Source of the DNA: Bretschneidera sinensis
Lineage: Eukaryota; Streptophyta; Magnoliopsida; Brassicales; Akaniaceae
NCBI GenBank assembly: GCA_023935145.1
Contig: CM043699.1
Location: forward strand, 131,882,536 to 131,946,535
Length of the DNA: 64,000 nucleotides
Direction: 5' to 3'
Each line of letters opens with the position of its first letter. The stretch's first letter is position 1. The notes under the pieces were generated by a model. That model was given only the letters and a program-made list of their open reading frames with translations, made no database searches and had not been told where the DNA came from. The position numbers and the translations under genes were made by a program. This document shows positions 32,701 through 43,849 of the stretch, in pieces.

Positions 32701-35690
32701 ACCTTAATGGGTTTGACTTGAGCCTAGTTTTGACTTTTGAGCCCATTGAATAGACTTAAACATACCAATTACTTAACATCCCGCTATATTGATTTTTTTG
32801 GTTGTGTTTTTTAAGTGTCAAAAAATCATTGTCAACAGTAGTACTTATGTACGCTCTTCGTAGTAAATGCCTAGGCCATGCAAGTGCTATCGTGAATGTG
32901 AAGAAACAGTGCCTGGATGATGTAACTGATATTTTGAACATACTGTTTTCTATAGTTCTGTTTATCTCATTATCCTTTTAACTTTAACATATAGATGCTT
33001 GGCTGAATGATAAATGATGTACCATAGCACTTGTATGAAGTTTACCTATGTCATTTGTTTGTTAAATGTTCATGCTAAGAACACTGACTGATATTTACAA
33101 GTATTCTAAGTTTCTAATGTTGTACAGGTAACTTAACATATAGATACTTGGCTGAATGATAAATGATGTACCATAGCACTTGTATGAAGTTTACCTATGT
33201 CATTTGTTTGTTAAATGTTCATGCTAAGAACTCAAGTTGACTGATATTTACAAGTATTCTAAGTTTCTTATATTGTACAGGTAAAGGCACTTTTGAAGGA
33301 ACGTTTGGATGGGAAGGCAGCTGGAGGATCCAGTGAGAAATCTGAACCTAGTGCATCAGTAGAATTGAATTCTCACAATTTTGATGAAACGGTTCTCAAA
33401 AGTAAAGAACTTTGGATTGTGGAGTTTTTCGCACCTTGGTAAGTGGTGTTTATTGGTCAATCTGACTAGTCAATGATGGGAGGTTTTTTTGTGTATGAAT
33501 ATATGATTTCAGGGCATGTTATCAGTGTCCATGTATATGCATGCACAGTCAATGTATGTGTATACACACACTCCCACTCACACATAACATATTTTAAACT
33601 TCTGTCTTTAAGGTGAGGTGTTAGATTTTTGTTCCTTTCTTTCTGGTATAAAACAAGCCTGCTGTAAATCTAGATATATGTACTCAAATTAGCAGAGAAG
33701 CTTTTGACCATAGTTCAGCAGCTCAATTGTTTAGAATTCTTTGATGGACCCCATAACTCCCCATATTTCTGATCAAGCTACAGAGTATAGGCTGAAGATG
33801 ATATATACGGTTTTGAATTATATATTGTTTTTTTTTTTTTGGTTATGAGGAGCTTCATTAAATAAATTTTGTCATTACAAGCAATAGTCCTGGGGACAGA
33901 AACCCCCCTAAAATCAGCATCAAATAAAACTCTCACAAAAGGAGGCGGTTCAAAAAAAACAATAAGCTCCTACCGAGTTCTATATCCTCTTCTAGCCAGA
34001 CAGTCTGCAATCTTGGTGGCTTCCTGATAGTTGTGGTGGATCTTGAACTCCTCCAACGAGGTCATCAACATTTACAAGTTTTCATGATGTCTTATATAAT
34101 ACTAAAAATTGAATGGAAAGCTATACTGTTTGAGCATAAATTCACAAATATGCAGCTTGCTCTGTGCATACATAGTATAACCAAATTCTTCTTTTTAAGG
34201 TGTGGACACTGTAAGAAGCTTGCTCCTGAGTGGAAAAAAGCTGCTAATAACTTGAAGGGAAAGGTGAAGCTAGGTCATGTTGATTGTGACTCTGATAAGG
34301 TATTATGGAAATTTTCATATTTTAGTAAGGACAAAGTATTCTATTTTGTTTTCTTTTCCAACCTTATACTTAGAATTTCCAGAGATATGATTTGCCAGGG
34401 TTCTGAATTTCTTTTTCGATTTATTGGTTTGATTGTCTGGTGATTTTATATTATTATCATTATTTTCAAATCAGTTATACTTTAAATTAGACATTGGCTC
34501 TCTCGAATTTCTTGTGGCGAGTTTGGGCAAAGTGCTGCAGTATCTTTATCGCATGACCCAACTTTTTTCCCTCTTTCTCTGAATTATATTAAATGTTCTG
34601 ATAAAGTGTGTTATCAGTCTCTGATGAGCAGGTTCAATGTGCAAGGATTTCCCACCATTTTGGTTTTTGGTTCAGATAAAGATAGTCCGATTCCTTATGA
34701 GGGTGCTAGAACTGCCTCAGCTATTGAATCATTCGCTCTGGAGCAGCTGGAAACAAATGTTGCACCTGCTGAAGTTACTGAGCTGACTGGCCCGGTAACT
34801 TCCACTTTCCTTCCAAGAGTATTTTTTCAGGGAACTTTTTTAATTGGCTAGTATAGAACTGTATATCTTTTCCTTCCTTTCGTATAGGATATCATTCTGG
34901 AGAAGTGTGGTTCGGCTGCCATCTGTTTTGCTGCTTTCTTACCTGACATATTGGACTCCAGGGCTGAAGGAAGGAATAAGTATCTTGAGATGTTATTATC
35001 AGTTGCGGAGAAGTTTAGAAGGAGTCCGTACGGGTAAGCGAGGGTTTTCTGGCTCTATTCTTTCTCTCACTCTCCCCATCCGGTGTATGCCTATGTGCAG
35101 CACGTATGCGTGTGACTACTTTCATGCATGTGTGTTGGTTTCTAGGGTTCAGGTTCCTAAATGAATCTTGAAGTTTATGTGGGGTAAATGCTCAGAAATT
35201 ATTACGTGAGGAGAGACCATAGTCCTCTTTGGTTCAATGGGTTGAAAATGTTTTGACTATAAAATCGTATATTCTGCAGCTATGTTTGGGCTGCTGCAGG
35301 GAAGCAGCCAGATCTTGAAAAGCATGTGGGTGTTGGAGGATATGGGTATCCAGCTATGGTAGCCTTGAATATGAAGAAAGGAGCATATGCTCCACTTAAA
35401 AGTGCATTTGAGCTTGAACATATCATGTAAGTTCTCTTGTTTTGCTTTCATCTTGAAGACCCACTTCTAAAATGAACAAAAATTGACTAGTCAATCTGCC
35501 AATTTGTTTTTTCAGAGAGTTTGTTAAGGAAGCCGGGCGTGGGGGAAAGGGAAATTTGCATCTAGATGGCAACCCTGTGGTTGTGATGACAGAGCCTTGG
35601 GATGGTAAAGATGGAGAGATAATTGAAGAGGATGAGTTCTCCCTCGAAGAACTCATGGGGGAAGATACTACAAGCAAGGATGAGTTATGA
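26749..35690 (+). CDS. PDIL2-3: protein disulfide isomerase, PDIL2-type (PDIL2-3-like), ER lumen
   Basis: Nine exons in consistent phase give 434 aa: 26749-26877, 27680-27838, 31404-31517, 33281-33438, 34200-34299, 34618-34794, 34888-35033, 35280-35426, 35516-35690. A signal peptide (about residues 1-24) is followed by two thioredoxin domains, each with an active-site WCGHC (CGHC at about 60-63 and 188-191). Each has the cis-Pro block (KGFPT in exon 3, QGFPT in exon 6). A non-catalytic C-terminal domain follows ([16 protein letters not shown]). The acidic tail ends in KDEL, the ER-retrieval signal. It catalyses disulfide formation and isomerisation in ER protein folding. Length and order match Arabidopsis PDIL2-3 (about 440 aa). 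Intron 2 (3.6 kb) holds a TRIM and a LINE fragment, and intron 3 a duplicated acceptor; all canonical splice sites remain, so the gene appears functional. Confidence 0.96.
27951..28755 (-). mobile_element. TRIM-like short LTR element in PDI intron 2
   Basis: Two 183-bp direct repeats (27951-28133, 28573-28755) flank a 439-bp interior with no coding capacity. The minus-strand interior begins with TGGTATCAGAGC (complement near 28561-28572), the initiator Met-tRNA primer site, and ends in an AAGGGGGAG polypurine tract (complement of about 28134-28142). A 5-bp duplication AAAAT borders it (27946-27950 and 28756-28760). Size, missing genes and intact cis signals define a terminal-repeat retrotransposon in miniature, moved by enzymes supplied in trans. 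A heavily deleted copia element is the alternative. Confidence 0.9.
28756..30746 (+). mobile_element. 5'-truncated LINE (L1-type) fragment in PDI intron 2
   Basis: Non-LTR retrotransposon lacking its endonuclease end. From 28763 frames read [60 protein letters not shown] and the RT catalytic block [11 protein letters not shown], in the order of plant L1 RT. A zinc-binding zf-RVT part follows ([19 protein letters not shown] ... [16 protein letters not shown]) to a stop near 30683. A poly-A tail lies at about 30736-30746. Stops (29215, 29620 regions), frameshifts and an internal deletion near 30189-30230 kill it. It has the same orientation as the PDI gene. The TRIM element sits at its 5' edge. 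Confidence 0.92.
30750..31403. other. rest of PDI intron 2
   Basis: Ordinary AT-rich intron sequence up to the acceptor TTTTGTAG before 31404. No repeat or gene recognised. Confidence 0.5.
32981..33284 (+). repeat. about 150-bp tandem duplication containing the intron 3 splice acceptor of PDI
   Basis: Two adjacent near-identical units (about 32981-33130 and 33131-33284, period about 149-153) both end in TTGTACAGGTAA. The second is the true acceptor before exon 4 (33281). The first leaves an identical decoy acceptor at about 33128. The units differ by a few substitutions and a short indel. Confidence 0.9.
33828..34065 (-). mobile_element. 3' end of a LINE (RNase H tail and poly-A) in PDI intron 4
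   Basis: On the minus strand the frame reads [20 protein letters not shown] before a stop, the C-terminal RNase H block of plant L1 elements (x-E-A-x-K-x-A-D-x-L-A). About 130 bp of 3' UTR leads to a poly-A tract (T run 33828-33840 on the + strand). Only the last few hundred bases of the element survive, in antisense to PDI. Confidence 0.75.
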
Positions 35691-35699
35691 TTGATTTCA

Positions 35700-37050
35700 A
35701 GCATAAAAAAAAGAAAGATAACTGAGAATCTAGGCTAAAATTGATTTTCATATTACAAGCAATGTCTGTGACGAATCTTTCTGATTCTTACTATGTTTTA
35801 AGGACATACTATATTTTGTTTCCCAGCTATAGTAAAACAGATTAAGCAACCCTTCCAAGTACCTTCTTTCATTTTGTGGCTATCTTTTTTTAAAGTTTTG
35901 AGCCTGGCCTATTTTGATTGGGATTTTACCCATATTGAAGGTAGCTTGCTTACCAAGCTACCCACTTGAGAAGCTATTCGCCAGAAAGAAGCAATGTGGA
36001 AGTGAATCTGTCTACGAAGCTTTGCTTCCCCTGTAATGTTCGAGTTGTTCTGGTTTGAGAAGGGAGCACCGGCCGAGCACCCTGAATGAATAAGAAATGG
36101 ACCGCAGAATCAGTGATACCTATTCAACCCAGTTGAAGGCTTGCAACGACTTCTTGGTCATGATCATTTTTGATTGCTTCTTTGACTCATTCGAACTAGT
36201 CAGCAAATATGGTTAAATTTTTATGGATTTCTGAGCTAGAAAGTTTTGGCTGGCTGAGCCCTGAAAATTTTAAGTCAAACCTGAATTCAAGGTCGGGAAA
36301 AATGCTTAATATGCTGTTGAATCACAATACTGTTAACCAATGTTTTAAAAAAGGTATTGAGGTCGTGCCCTAATTAATGTGAGGAATTCCGTAAACTCCT
36401 CTGGTGTTGAAAGAAAAGCGCCCTAATTAATGTGAGGAATTCCGTAAACTCCTCTGGTGTTGAAAGAAAAGCACCTATCTTCTAAGGCATTATACATTAT
36501 TTGTTGGAGCATACACTTCTTGTCGGGGTGTACACCTCTTTTGTAGCGCCTTATAAGATCTAGGCCTTTCTTGCATTGGCCTTACAATTATTATTTTTAA
36601 AAAATAAAAAATATCACCCAAAAGATTTTCATCCCAATGTTTCGAGTCTTATGCTTTGCTTCAAGGAAAAAGAAAAAAAACATCTCACCCAATACTTTCT
36701 CCTCCAAAAACTTTCTCCTCCAAAAACGGTGTTAACATTATGTGAAATCTGAGCCAATAACAACTAAGAAAAAAAGATAATTGAGCCAATAGCTTTAATA
36801 AATATAAGCGGTTTATCTTTCCCCACTTCTTTTTCTCCAACAGAAAAGTAATGTACAAGTCGATACTACACAGAAACGCATGCATACATTCACTAGAAGT
36901 AATTCTGTTCATAAAAAAATGTAGCTTACAAACACAATCTCTGTCAAAACTGCATCTTTCCCTATCCCTGGATAAGAGACTGATGTGGTAGTGCGGATCG
37001 ACTCCACTTGTGCGGCTGCAGGAGGGTGTATTATATTTATCTGAGAGTGA
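35700..37050. other. convergent intergenic DNA between PDI and ZW10
   Basis: Holds the 3' UTRs of the two convergent genes and the 53-bp tandem repeat at 36368-36473. No coding frame I can support. Confidence 0.5.
36368..36473 (+). repeat. two tandem 53-bp units
   Basis: Two adjacent units with period 53 bp, starting CCCTAATTAATGTGAGG, are essentially identical. A recent slippage or unequal-exchange duplication in intergenic DNA. Confidence 0.92.
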
Positions 37051-37058
37051 GAACGAAC

Positions 37059-40000
37059 TTAATTTCTTCTCCTTTTACCCTTTTCCTTTTGCTCCATTTT
37101 TTTGGGGGGGTGGTGGTGGTGGTGGTTCATGGAACAGGTTTCTATAAAGCTGGCATTTTCTATTCTGCATAGGCATTCTCTTCTCAAAGGTGAATCAGTA
37201 AATATGGCCTTGATGAAATCTTCTACCTGCATAAGTGAAGAGCTTATAGAAACTGAAAAGGTATTCACAAGAAAATATAAACCAAATATCCTCTTTCAAT
37301 ATGACTTCAAGTCAAAAGAGAAAAGAAAGTTGCAGAAACCCAGATGATAGTTGAATTTTGTGGATATATTCGATATAATTGGAAATAACATACTCCTATT
37401 AATAACTAATTGCCCCTCATCACAACAAATTGTGGCTCGGTTTTTCTTTTGGAAATTGTGCTCATATTAATACATAAGTATATACAAGCATTGTATTCTG
37501 GAAAAGAAAGGAAGATTCTTTAAATCATTTGCCAGAATGATTAAAAAAAGGGGATTGTACCTCTATTATTGTAAAACCACAGCTGAACAACTCTCCACTT
37601 TCCCAAGCTGAAGTTATGGATTTTAAAGGCATATCCAATAATTCTGAGAAAAATTAAAAAAAACAAAAAGCATGTCTCAGCAAGTCCACTATGTCATACA
37701 AGACTCAAGGGAAAAAAACCAGAGAAATATAGAGATAATATGCCTGCTAGTTTTTGGATTTTACATAACGATGGTATGAGATAATCAAGAGGATGTGTGG
37801 AGTCCTCAGACTTCCCATATTGGTGGACAGCAATCAGGGACTCCAATAAAGAAGACAGGCTTTCCAGCATCAAATGAATGAGTCTTGTACTTTCTCGAGA
37901 ATGAAAACAACCTGCCAAGCAGAATTTAGCTACCAGGGGCACAAAGAAAAGGCGAAGAAACAAAAGAAAACAGAAGCACACCCATAATATATACAGAAAT
38001 CCTACCTGATCTATACTAAATTTCGCAGATTCAAATTGTTGCATTTGGTGGGTATTCTGAAATCCATCAGCACTATCTATAGCCTGATAAATAACAGAAG
38101 TAACAAGGAAGAGTGAGACAGCAAATTGTTAGTTCACAAAGGAAGAGATTCAAGACTTTCTTACGATTTTCAGATACAAAGTGTGTATATGATGTGGCTA
38201 CACTTTACCTCTCTCAAATTGGCAATAACAAGTTGAATTTGTTTATGCAATATTTCTTCTGCCATTAACTGAAATCTTGGAGCCATATCAACAAACACAG
38301 CATGTTCCTTAATCGAACTGAAAGTCTAACCGATACTGAAGAAAAAAGGGTTCAAACATATTAGTTCAAAGAAAATTTATGTATTAACTTTCATTTTGAG
38401 AGAGACAGAGAAACAGAGAGAATTTCATAAATGTGAAAAATTGGCTTGGCAGACCCATACCTCAAACGCAAGTCCAAGAATCTCTTGAGATAAATAAAGG
38501 CAATCATTGTGCATGAGAACAGCAACTTTATTGATGCCATCAAGCTGTCTTCCTAGCTTCACGAGTCCAAAAAAGTGAACATTACTAGCATAATCCTGTT
38601 GCATATTAAATGCGGTGAATATGTACATATAACACATCAAATGAAAAAGATTATCATAAATTTCTGGTGAAGATAAAATAAACCACAAAAATAAACTTCA
38701 CCTGATTAACATTGCAAGAGTAACTTTTAACTAAGACATGATAGCAAATTGAAAAAGACCACACTTGTGCAATGCAACACTGAGACTGTAAATGAAGTAT
38801 GGAAATTAAACAAGAGAAAGCAACTCCATGGACTGTCCACCCAAGTCTTACGTGACTTGCATTCTCATAATCACTTTCCTTGAAGATAGCAGACCAGCGT
38901 CAAAACTGAGAATCAACTTAAAAGAGAACCAGAAGTAGGACTTTTTTTGACAAGTTCAAGAAGTAGGAAAAACTTTTCTTCTTTTTCGATATGTCAGAAT
39001 TAGGAAAACTTGAAAAAATTCAAATAAAAATAAGCATCAGAAATTGAACATAAAATAAATACTCCAGTGGTTTATGTTCCATTGATACTTATTGTGCATT
39101 TGGTTGCTAAATTTCATCATAAGAGCAGCTTTTAAGAGAGATACTTCTTAAAAAAAAATCATTTTTAAAGACTTCGCAAATTGGTGAATATATAATTTAA
39201 AGATATCATTTCGTCTAAAAGGATTTACAGAAACGCATGTATATATACATACAATGTATAAATATACAAATATAAATAGAATTATATATATATACACACA
39301 CACATATAATGCTATTATTTATTAAATCTCATATGCAGGAAGCTAATGAGATTTTCAAAAGTAATCTCACAGTACATTTACTCGAAGGACTTTTAAGGAG
39401 ATAGATTTTTTCAGAAGTCCATGTTCCACCAAACACTCTTTAACAACTTTAGAAGACCTCTTCAGTGTCAGGAAGTTTATTTGGACTGCACACCAAACAT
39501 ACCCTTAGAAATTTCAATCCATCCTCTTACAACAGATCTCATAAATTTGAACAGACATGACATTGAACCCATGCTTTTCAAAATTTAGCTCTGAATTTCT
39601 TATTGTTTCACCCACACAAATGAATTAGCATTCCAGGCAATGAAACTTAAAGATTTTAATCTTTGTTTTTAATAAGTAAAAGTTGTAAATATAGCACCAA
39701 GGGGGTGCAAACCATAGTACTTCCACAAAATATCTCTTAAAGACTTTATAATCTATTCTTACAGCATATCTCATAAATTTGAACAGATATGACATTGAAC
39801 CAATGCTTTTCAAAATTTTGTTCTAAATTTCTTATTGTTTCACACAAAGAAACCAATTAGTAGTACAGGCAAAAGGCTCCTGGGGTAATACAATTATAAA
39901 GCTAATCAGGTAAAGAGTCTTTTCCAGGCGCTAACCTTGACAGGAATAACAGCTTCATAGAGAAGTATAGAATCCCTAGCAGCATGATAGAACTCCAAAG

Positions 40001-43000
40001 CAACTCTCGTGGATGACAAGCAAACATCCTATAAAGAATGGGCATTAGACACAATCATGTCTTAACAAGTGTAAATATATAATGCACGTAGTGCCAGAAT
40101 ATTCGAAGTTCAATGCATTTAAAATTTGATTGCATTGTAAAGTGAAAGTCAAATCATTCTACCCCTTGAATAAGTTACCTGAAGTGTCTTATGCACTAAC
40201 CCTGTTAGTTGAGAAGCTGCTTCGGATACCACACACCTCTCAGATGAAAATAGCAAGTCAACAACATGCTCAGAAGAATTTACAGCTCTACCATTATAAT
40301 TCAATATGGGACTTTTGATGGTATATTTCTGTGGAAAATTTCTTCAATCAATCTCTGACTTAGAATGAAACAACAGATATGTAAATTCTGGTCGTGAAAA
40401 GTCACCTGAGGAACTGCAAAGTCACATTTAAAAAGCAAATTTCTAGCTTTTGCTAAGATTTCAGTTCTCTTTCTGGTTGCAAAGTGAACCTCAACATTTT
40501 CAGCAAAATTGCTCAACCTTTCATCTTTTTCATCAGATGCTGAAATGAGCATCATTTCCTTTAGAGCGGTCTCAAATTCAGATGTATATTTGATGATCTT
40601 CTGAAAGTCAGCAAGTTTTGAAGCATCTTCAGGAACAACCTGAAACAATAAATTGCATACAACTTTCTCAAAAGCTGTAAATAATGAAACTTCCTTACTT
40701 TAAAAGAAAAAAAAAATTATATATTATATAAATAATAAATTTCTTTTATAAGAACAATTATGCAGATATCAGTCCACGATAGATAGTTTCTTTATAAGAT
40801 CAATTAGGCAGATACCAGGTCACACATATCCAACTTGCATGAACTACACATGCAAGCAAACAAAACCTACCATAGAGCACGGCCAAGATAATTCCTATAA
40901 CTGGTACTTAAGATGGCAGCAAAAATGTAACATCCCATACTGAGAAGGAAACCAAAGACTACCTCATGCATAACACTAACTACATAACGGCCGATATGAC
41001 ACTCAACTGCAGATCTACCTCTTGATAGTCACATCAAAATGTTTATTTTTCCACCCTGTCAAAGACTATCTCATGCATAACACTAAATGCATAACAGCTG
41101 ATATGATACAACTGCAGATCTACCTCTTGATAGTCACATCAAAATGTTTTTTTCCACCCTGTCAGAAGAGGTATTCAACGGAAAACATTTTCATCGAGTA
41201 TGATTTCTTTCTTCATCTAACTCACCAATGTTCTGCCACACAGATCCTGAAATCGGTGACCCCAGTGATCAGAAATGGCAGGATAGGAAAAGGTCCAATA
41301 TCATCTAAAATACAGGGAAATGCAAGAAATATTTTATGAAAGTAATTGGACTAATAATTCATTATTATTTTTAACATCACAGAAAAATCAATTATTGGAC
41401 ATCTATATATATCCGGTCTTTATGCAGGAATTCTATGGTAACTTTGAGAAAACAAAGTAAAAGGGCAATAGAAAACAAACCTTCGAAAGGAAATTGGAAA
41501 TAATCAGCTCCGATATCCTTGGCCATGTCATCCTCCCAAAACATCTGACCCAAGACCCATTTTGAAAGCATATGCATTTGTAAATAAACTTGAGGACCTG
41601 AATAATCCCTGAATAGATATTCTCTCCCTCCACATTATGGATCTGAGAATTAAGGAAAAAATGTGACTGTACCAAATAGAAAATTCCAAAGAAAGCAAAA
41701 ATGAAGATGAGAAACCAATTAGGTAATCAATCAACACTACTATGGGAGGAAATTTTCTAGAAATATAATGTAAAGCAATAAACATAGTTTAGCAAGCATA
41801 TTATTTTCCTTCATATAACATGTTCTTCCATCACTGATCTAGTGAAATGTAGCTAACAAACTAAAATAAGACAATGTTGAGCTAAGATATCTAGTTACCT
41901 CAGGATCAGATGATGGTACTAGCTTCAACATTGCTTCGATCATTTCTTCTGAGCTTTGATTTAAATCTTCTACAAATGCAATAGCTGATCCACGATTTAC
42001 AGCAGGAGTGATGACGTGTTTGATCATCGAGTCGGCTACTTTAGCAAGCCCATAGTCTAAGATTCCAATCACCTACAATTGCCCCCTATTAATTTAGTAA
42101 CAGGAACTCATCTGTGAAGCACCCTGCAACTAGCCCATAAGAGAAATAGTAAGTTCAGAAGGGCATTGATGGTGACTCACCTATTTGCTTCAATGAAAAT
42201 TATGTATGAAGAGATACTGTGATTTGTTCTGATATTTATCCACAAATGAAGAGACATCATGTATTCACCTAACTGTCATGGTTACATGTAATGGTGGCTC
42301 AAATTTTTTTTCCCAGAAGATCATCATAAGTTCATAACAAGGGGAGATAACAGAATTTACTAAAATGGTTGCTATTTATTTGACAACAGTTTCAACTTCA
42401 AAGGGGCTTTTAGCCTTTTACATGAGGTATCTTAAATAAAGACAATGTTAATAGTTCTACTGGAAATAAACAATTCAAATTCCTACTAAATTCAAGTAAA
42501 AGGGAAGATATTGCAGCCAACTCACATCCATTGCCTCAAAAACTGTGCGGAGCTCGAACCCATCAATTCCTTCAACACCTAATCGATACTTTCTATTAGA
42601 TTCCGGCTTGAAACGCACTGCATTTTGCATGAACTTCACAAGCACCTTTTGAATCTACAAACCCAAATCCAATTCATCTAAAAAACAATCACAAACTCAA
42701 TAAAAATCACCAACATATAACTAAATCAAAAAATACATAACTATGTTCCCTTGCTAAGAAAACAATGGCAAACAAAACAGAAAGCCAATAAAGCCTAGCA
42801 CAGATGTTCCACAATGAAGTTAAACTTCCTAGGCTCTCTAAATTTTAAAAGCCACTAAATTTTAAAAAAAAAATTCCTCATTTCCTTAGAAAAATAAAAA
42901 AATATAAACCAAGCAATGTACATTAGAAATTCTTAATTTGGTAGCTAAGAAAAGAAAATATAATTTCACATGGCAACTTGAAAAGCAACTAACAGCTATT

Positions 43001-43798
43001 TCACTTGCTCAAAGCAGAATTTACAATTTCTAGAAACCAAAACAAATGAAAAAACAACAAAAACTCTATTTTCTCTAGCTTTCCTAAGCTTTCTCAGCAA
43101 CCAACAGAGCCCTATTAATTAAAAAGAAATCCTGTTTTTATTTCTGTTTTTACCTCCTCAAAGCAATCTAACCACTCTTTCCTCAACAAATTATACACCA
43201 CAGGCTCCTCCTCCTCATCAACCCTCAACGCCATCTTCAATTCCCTCACTCGCTCAGAAGCAAATCTAAGCCGTCCATTCCTCAACTCCTCCCTCGGTCC
43301 CTTCAAACACTCGCATATTCCCACAATTGCCCTCACCAGCTCCAGCAATTCCCTCTTTACCCTTGCCTCCCTCATCTTCCGGCCCATCTCGCCGACCAGG
43401 TCCCGTATCTCCACATCGATCGGGCGGTCAGAGATCAATCCCAAGATATCGGAGAGGTCGTTGGAGATTTGGTCGGTCCGCGAAACGGCATCGTTACAGA
43501 GGTAGAAGAGGGAGGAGAAATCGGTCTGGTGGGAGAGGAGGTAGGATTGGACCTTGGATTTGATATGTAAGGAGTGTGACTCGAGGCGGTTGATGAGGAG
43601 ACGGAGATCCGGTGCCGAGATCGGGGTGGTTGGGTCCGTTAGGTCGTGGCCGGAGAGGAGGTCACGGACGTTGATCGTGTCGAACAGGACGTCCATTGAT
43701 GTTGATCTGACGGTTGGGGAAAGCGGGTGGAGAGAATTCAAATGGTTTTGATCGTAAAGGATTTGGGCTGGTAGTTGCAGTTCTTGTTCAAGAGCCAT
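37059..43798 (-). CDS. ZW10: ZW10 homolog (tethering/kinetochore protein) with a broken C-terminal reading frame
   Basis: Exons read on the minus strand: 43798-43154, 42654-42526, 42072-41899, 41642-41481, 40639-40406, 40328-40179, 40028-39936, 38595-38461 (or from 38556), 38335-38209, 38083-38006, 37911-37744, 37643-37561, 37226-37059. The first eight join in frame and match plant ZW10 along its length ([13 protein letters not shown] start; [37 protein letters not shown]). ZW10 belongs to the Dsl1/NRZ-type tether at the ER and, in animals, the kinetochore RZZ complex. Exon 9 is 127 nt, not a multiple of three: YRLDF and SSIKEHAVF lie in different frames, as if 2 nt were lost near 38320. Exon 11 joins VVFILEKV directly to a shifted [10 protein letters not shown], lacking some 50-60 residues. 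Intron 11 starts with GC. The last exon ends in a His-rich low-complexity tail. As read, translation stops at about residue 570-580 of an expected 740-760. Confidence 0.88.
39520..39843. repeat. two diverged copies of a roughly 90-bp unit in ZW10 intron 7
   Basis: 39520-39612 and 39752-39843 share CTCATAAATTTGAACAG, GACATTGAACC and TTTCTTATTGTTTCAC in the same order, about 230 bp apart. An old segmental duplication inside the intron. Confidence 0.75.
40953..41165. repeat. about 107-bp tandem duplication in ZW10 intron 4
   Basis: Two adjacent units (about 40953-41059 and 41060-41165) share CAAAGACTA, CTCATGCATAACACTAA, GCAGATCTACCTCTTGATAG and CCACCCTGTC, with several substitutions and a short deletion. 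Non-coding. Confidence 0.85.
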
Positions 43799-43840
43799 GA
43801 GTTGAGTTGAGTGGAGTGGAGTGGAGTGGAGTGGAGTTGG
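43799..43840 (-). repeat. pentanucleotide microsatellite just upstream of the ZW10 start codon
   Basis: On the + strand GAGTT units change into six or so GAGTG units immediately next to the complement of the ATG, so the repeat lies in the presumed 5' UTR of ZW10. Confidence 0.85.
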
Positions 43841-43849
43841 AGGTTTATG

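Noticed and set aside
43327..43563. 78-codon Arg/Gly-rich + strand frame
   Set aside because: Antisense shadow of GC-rich ZW10 exon 1.
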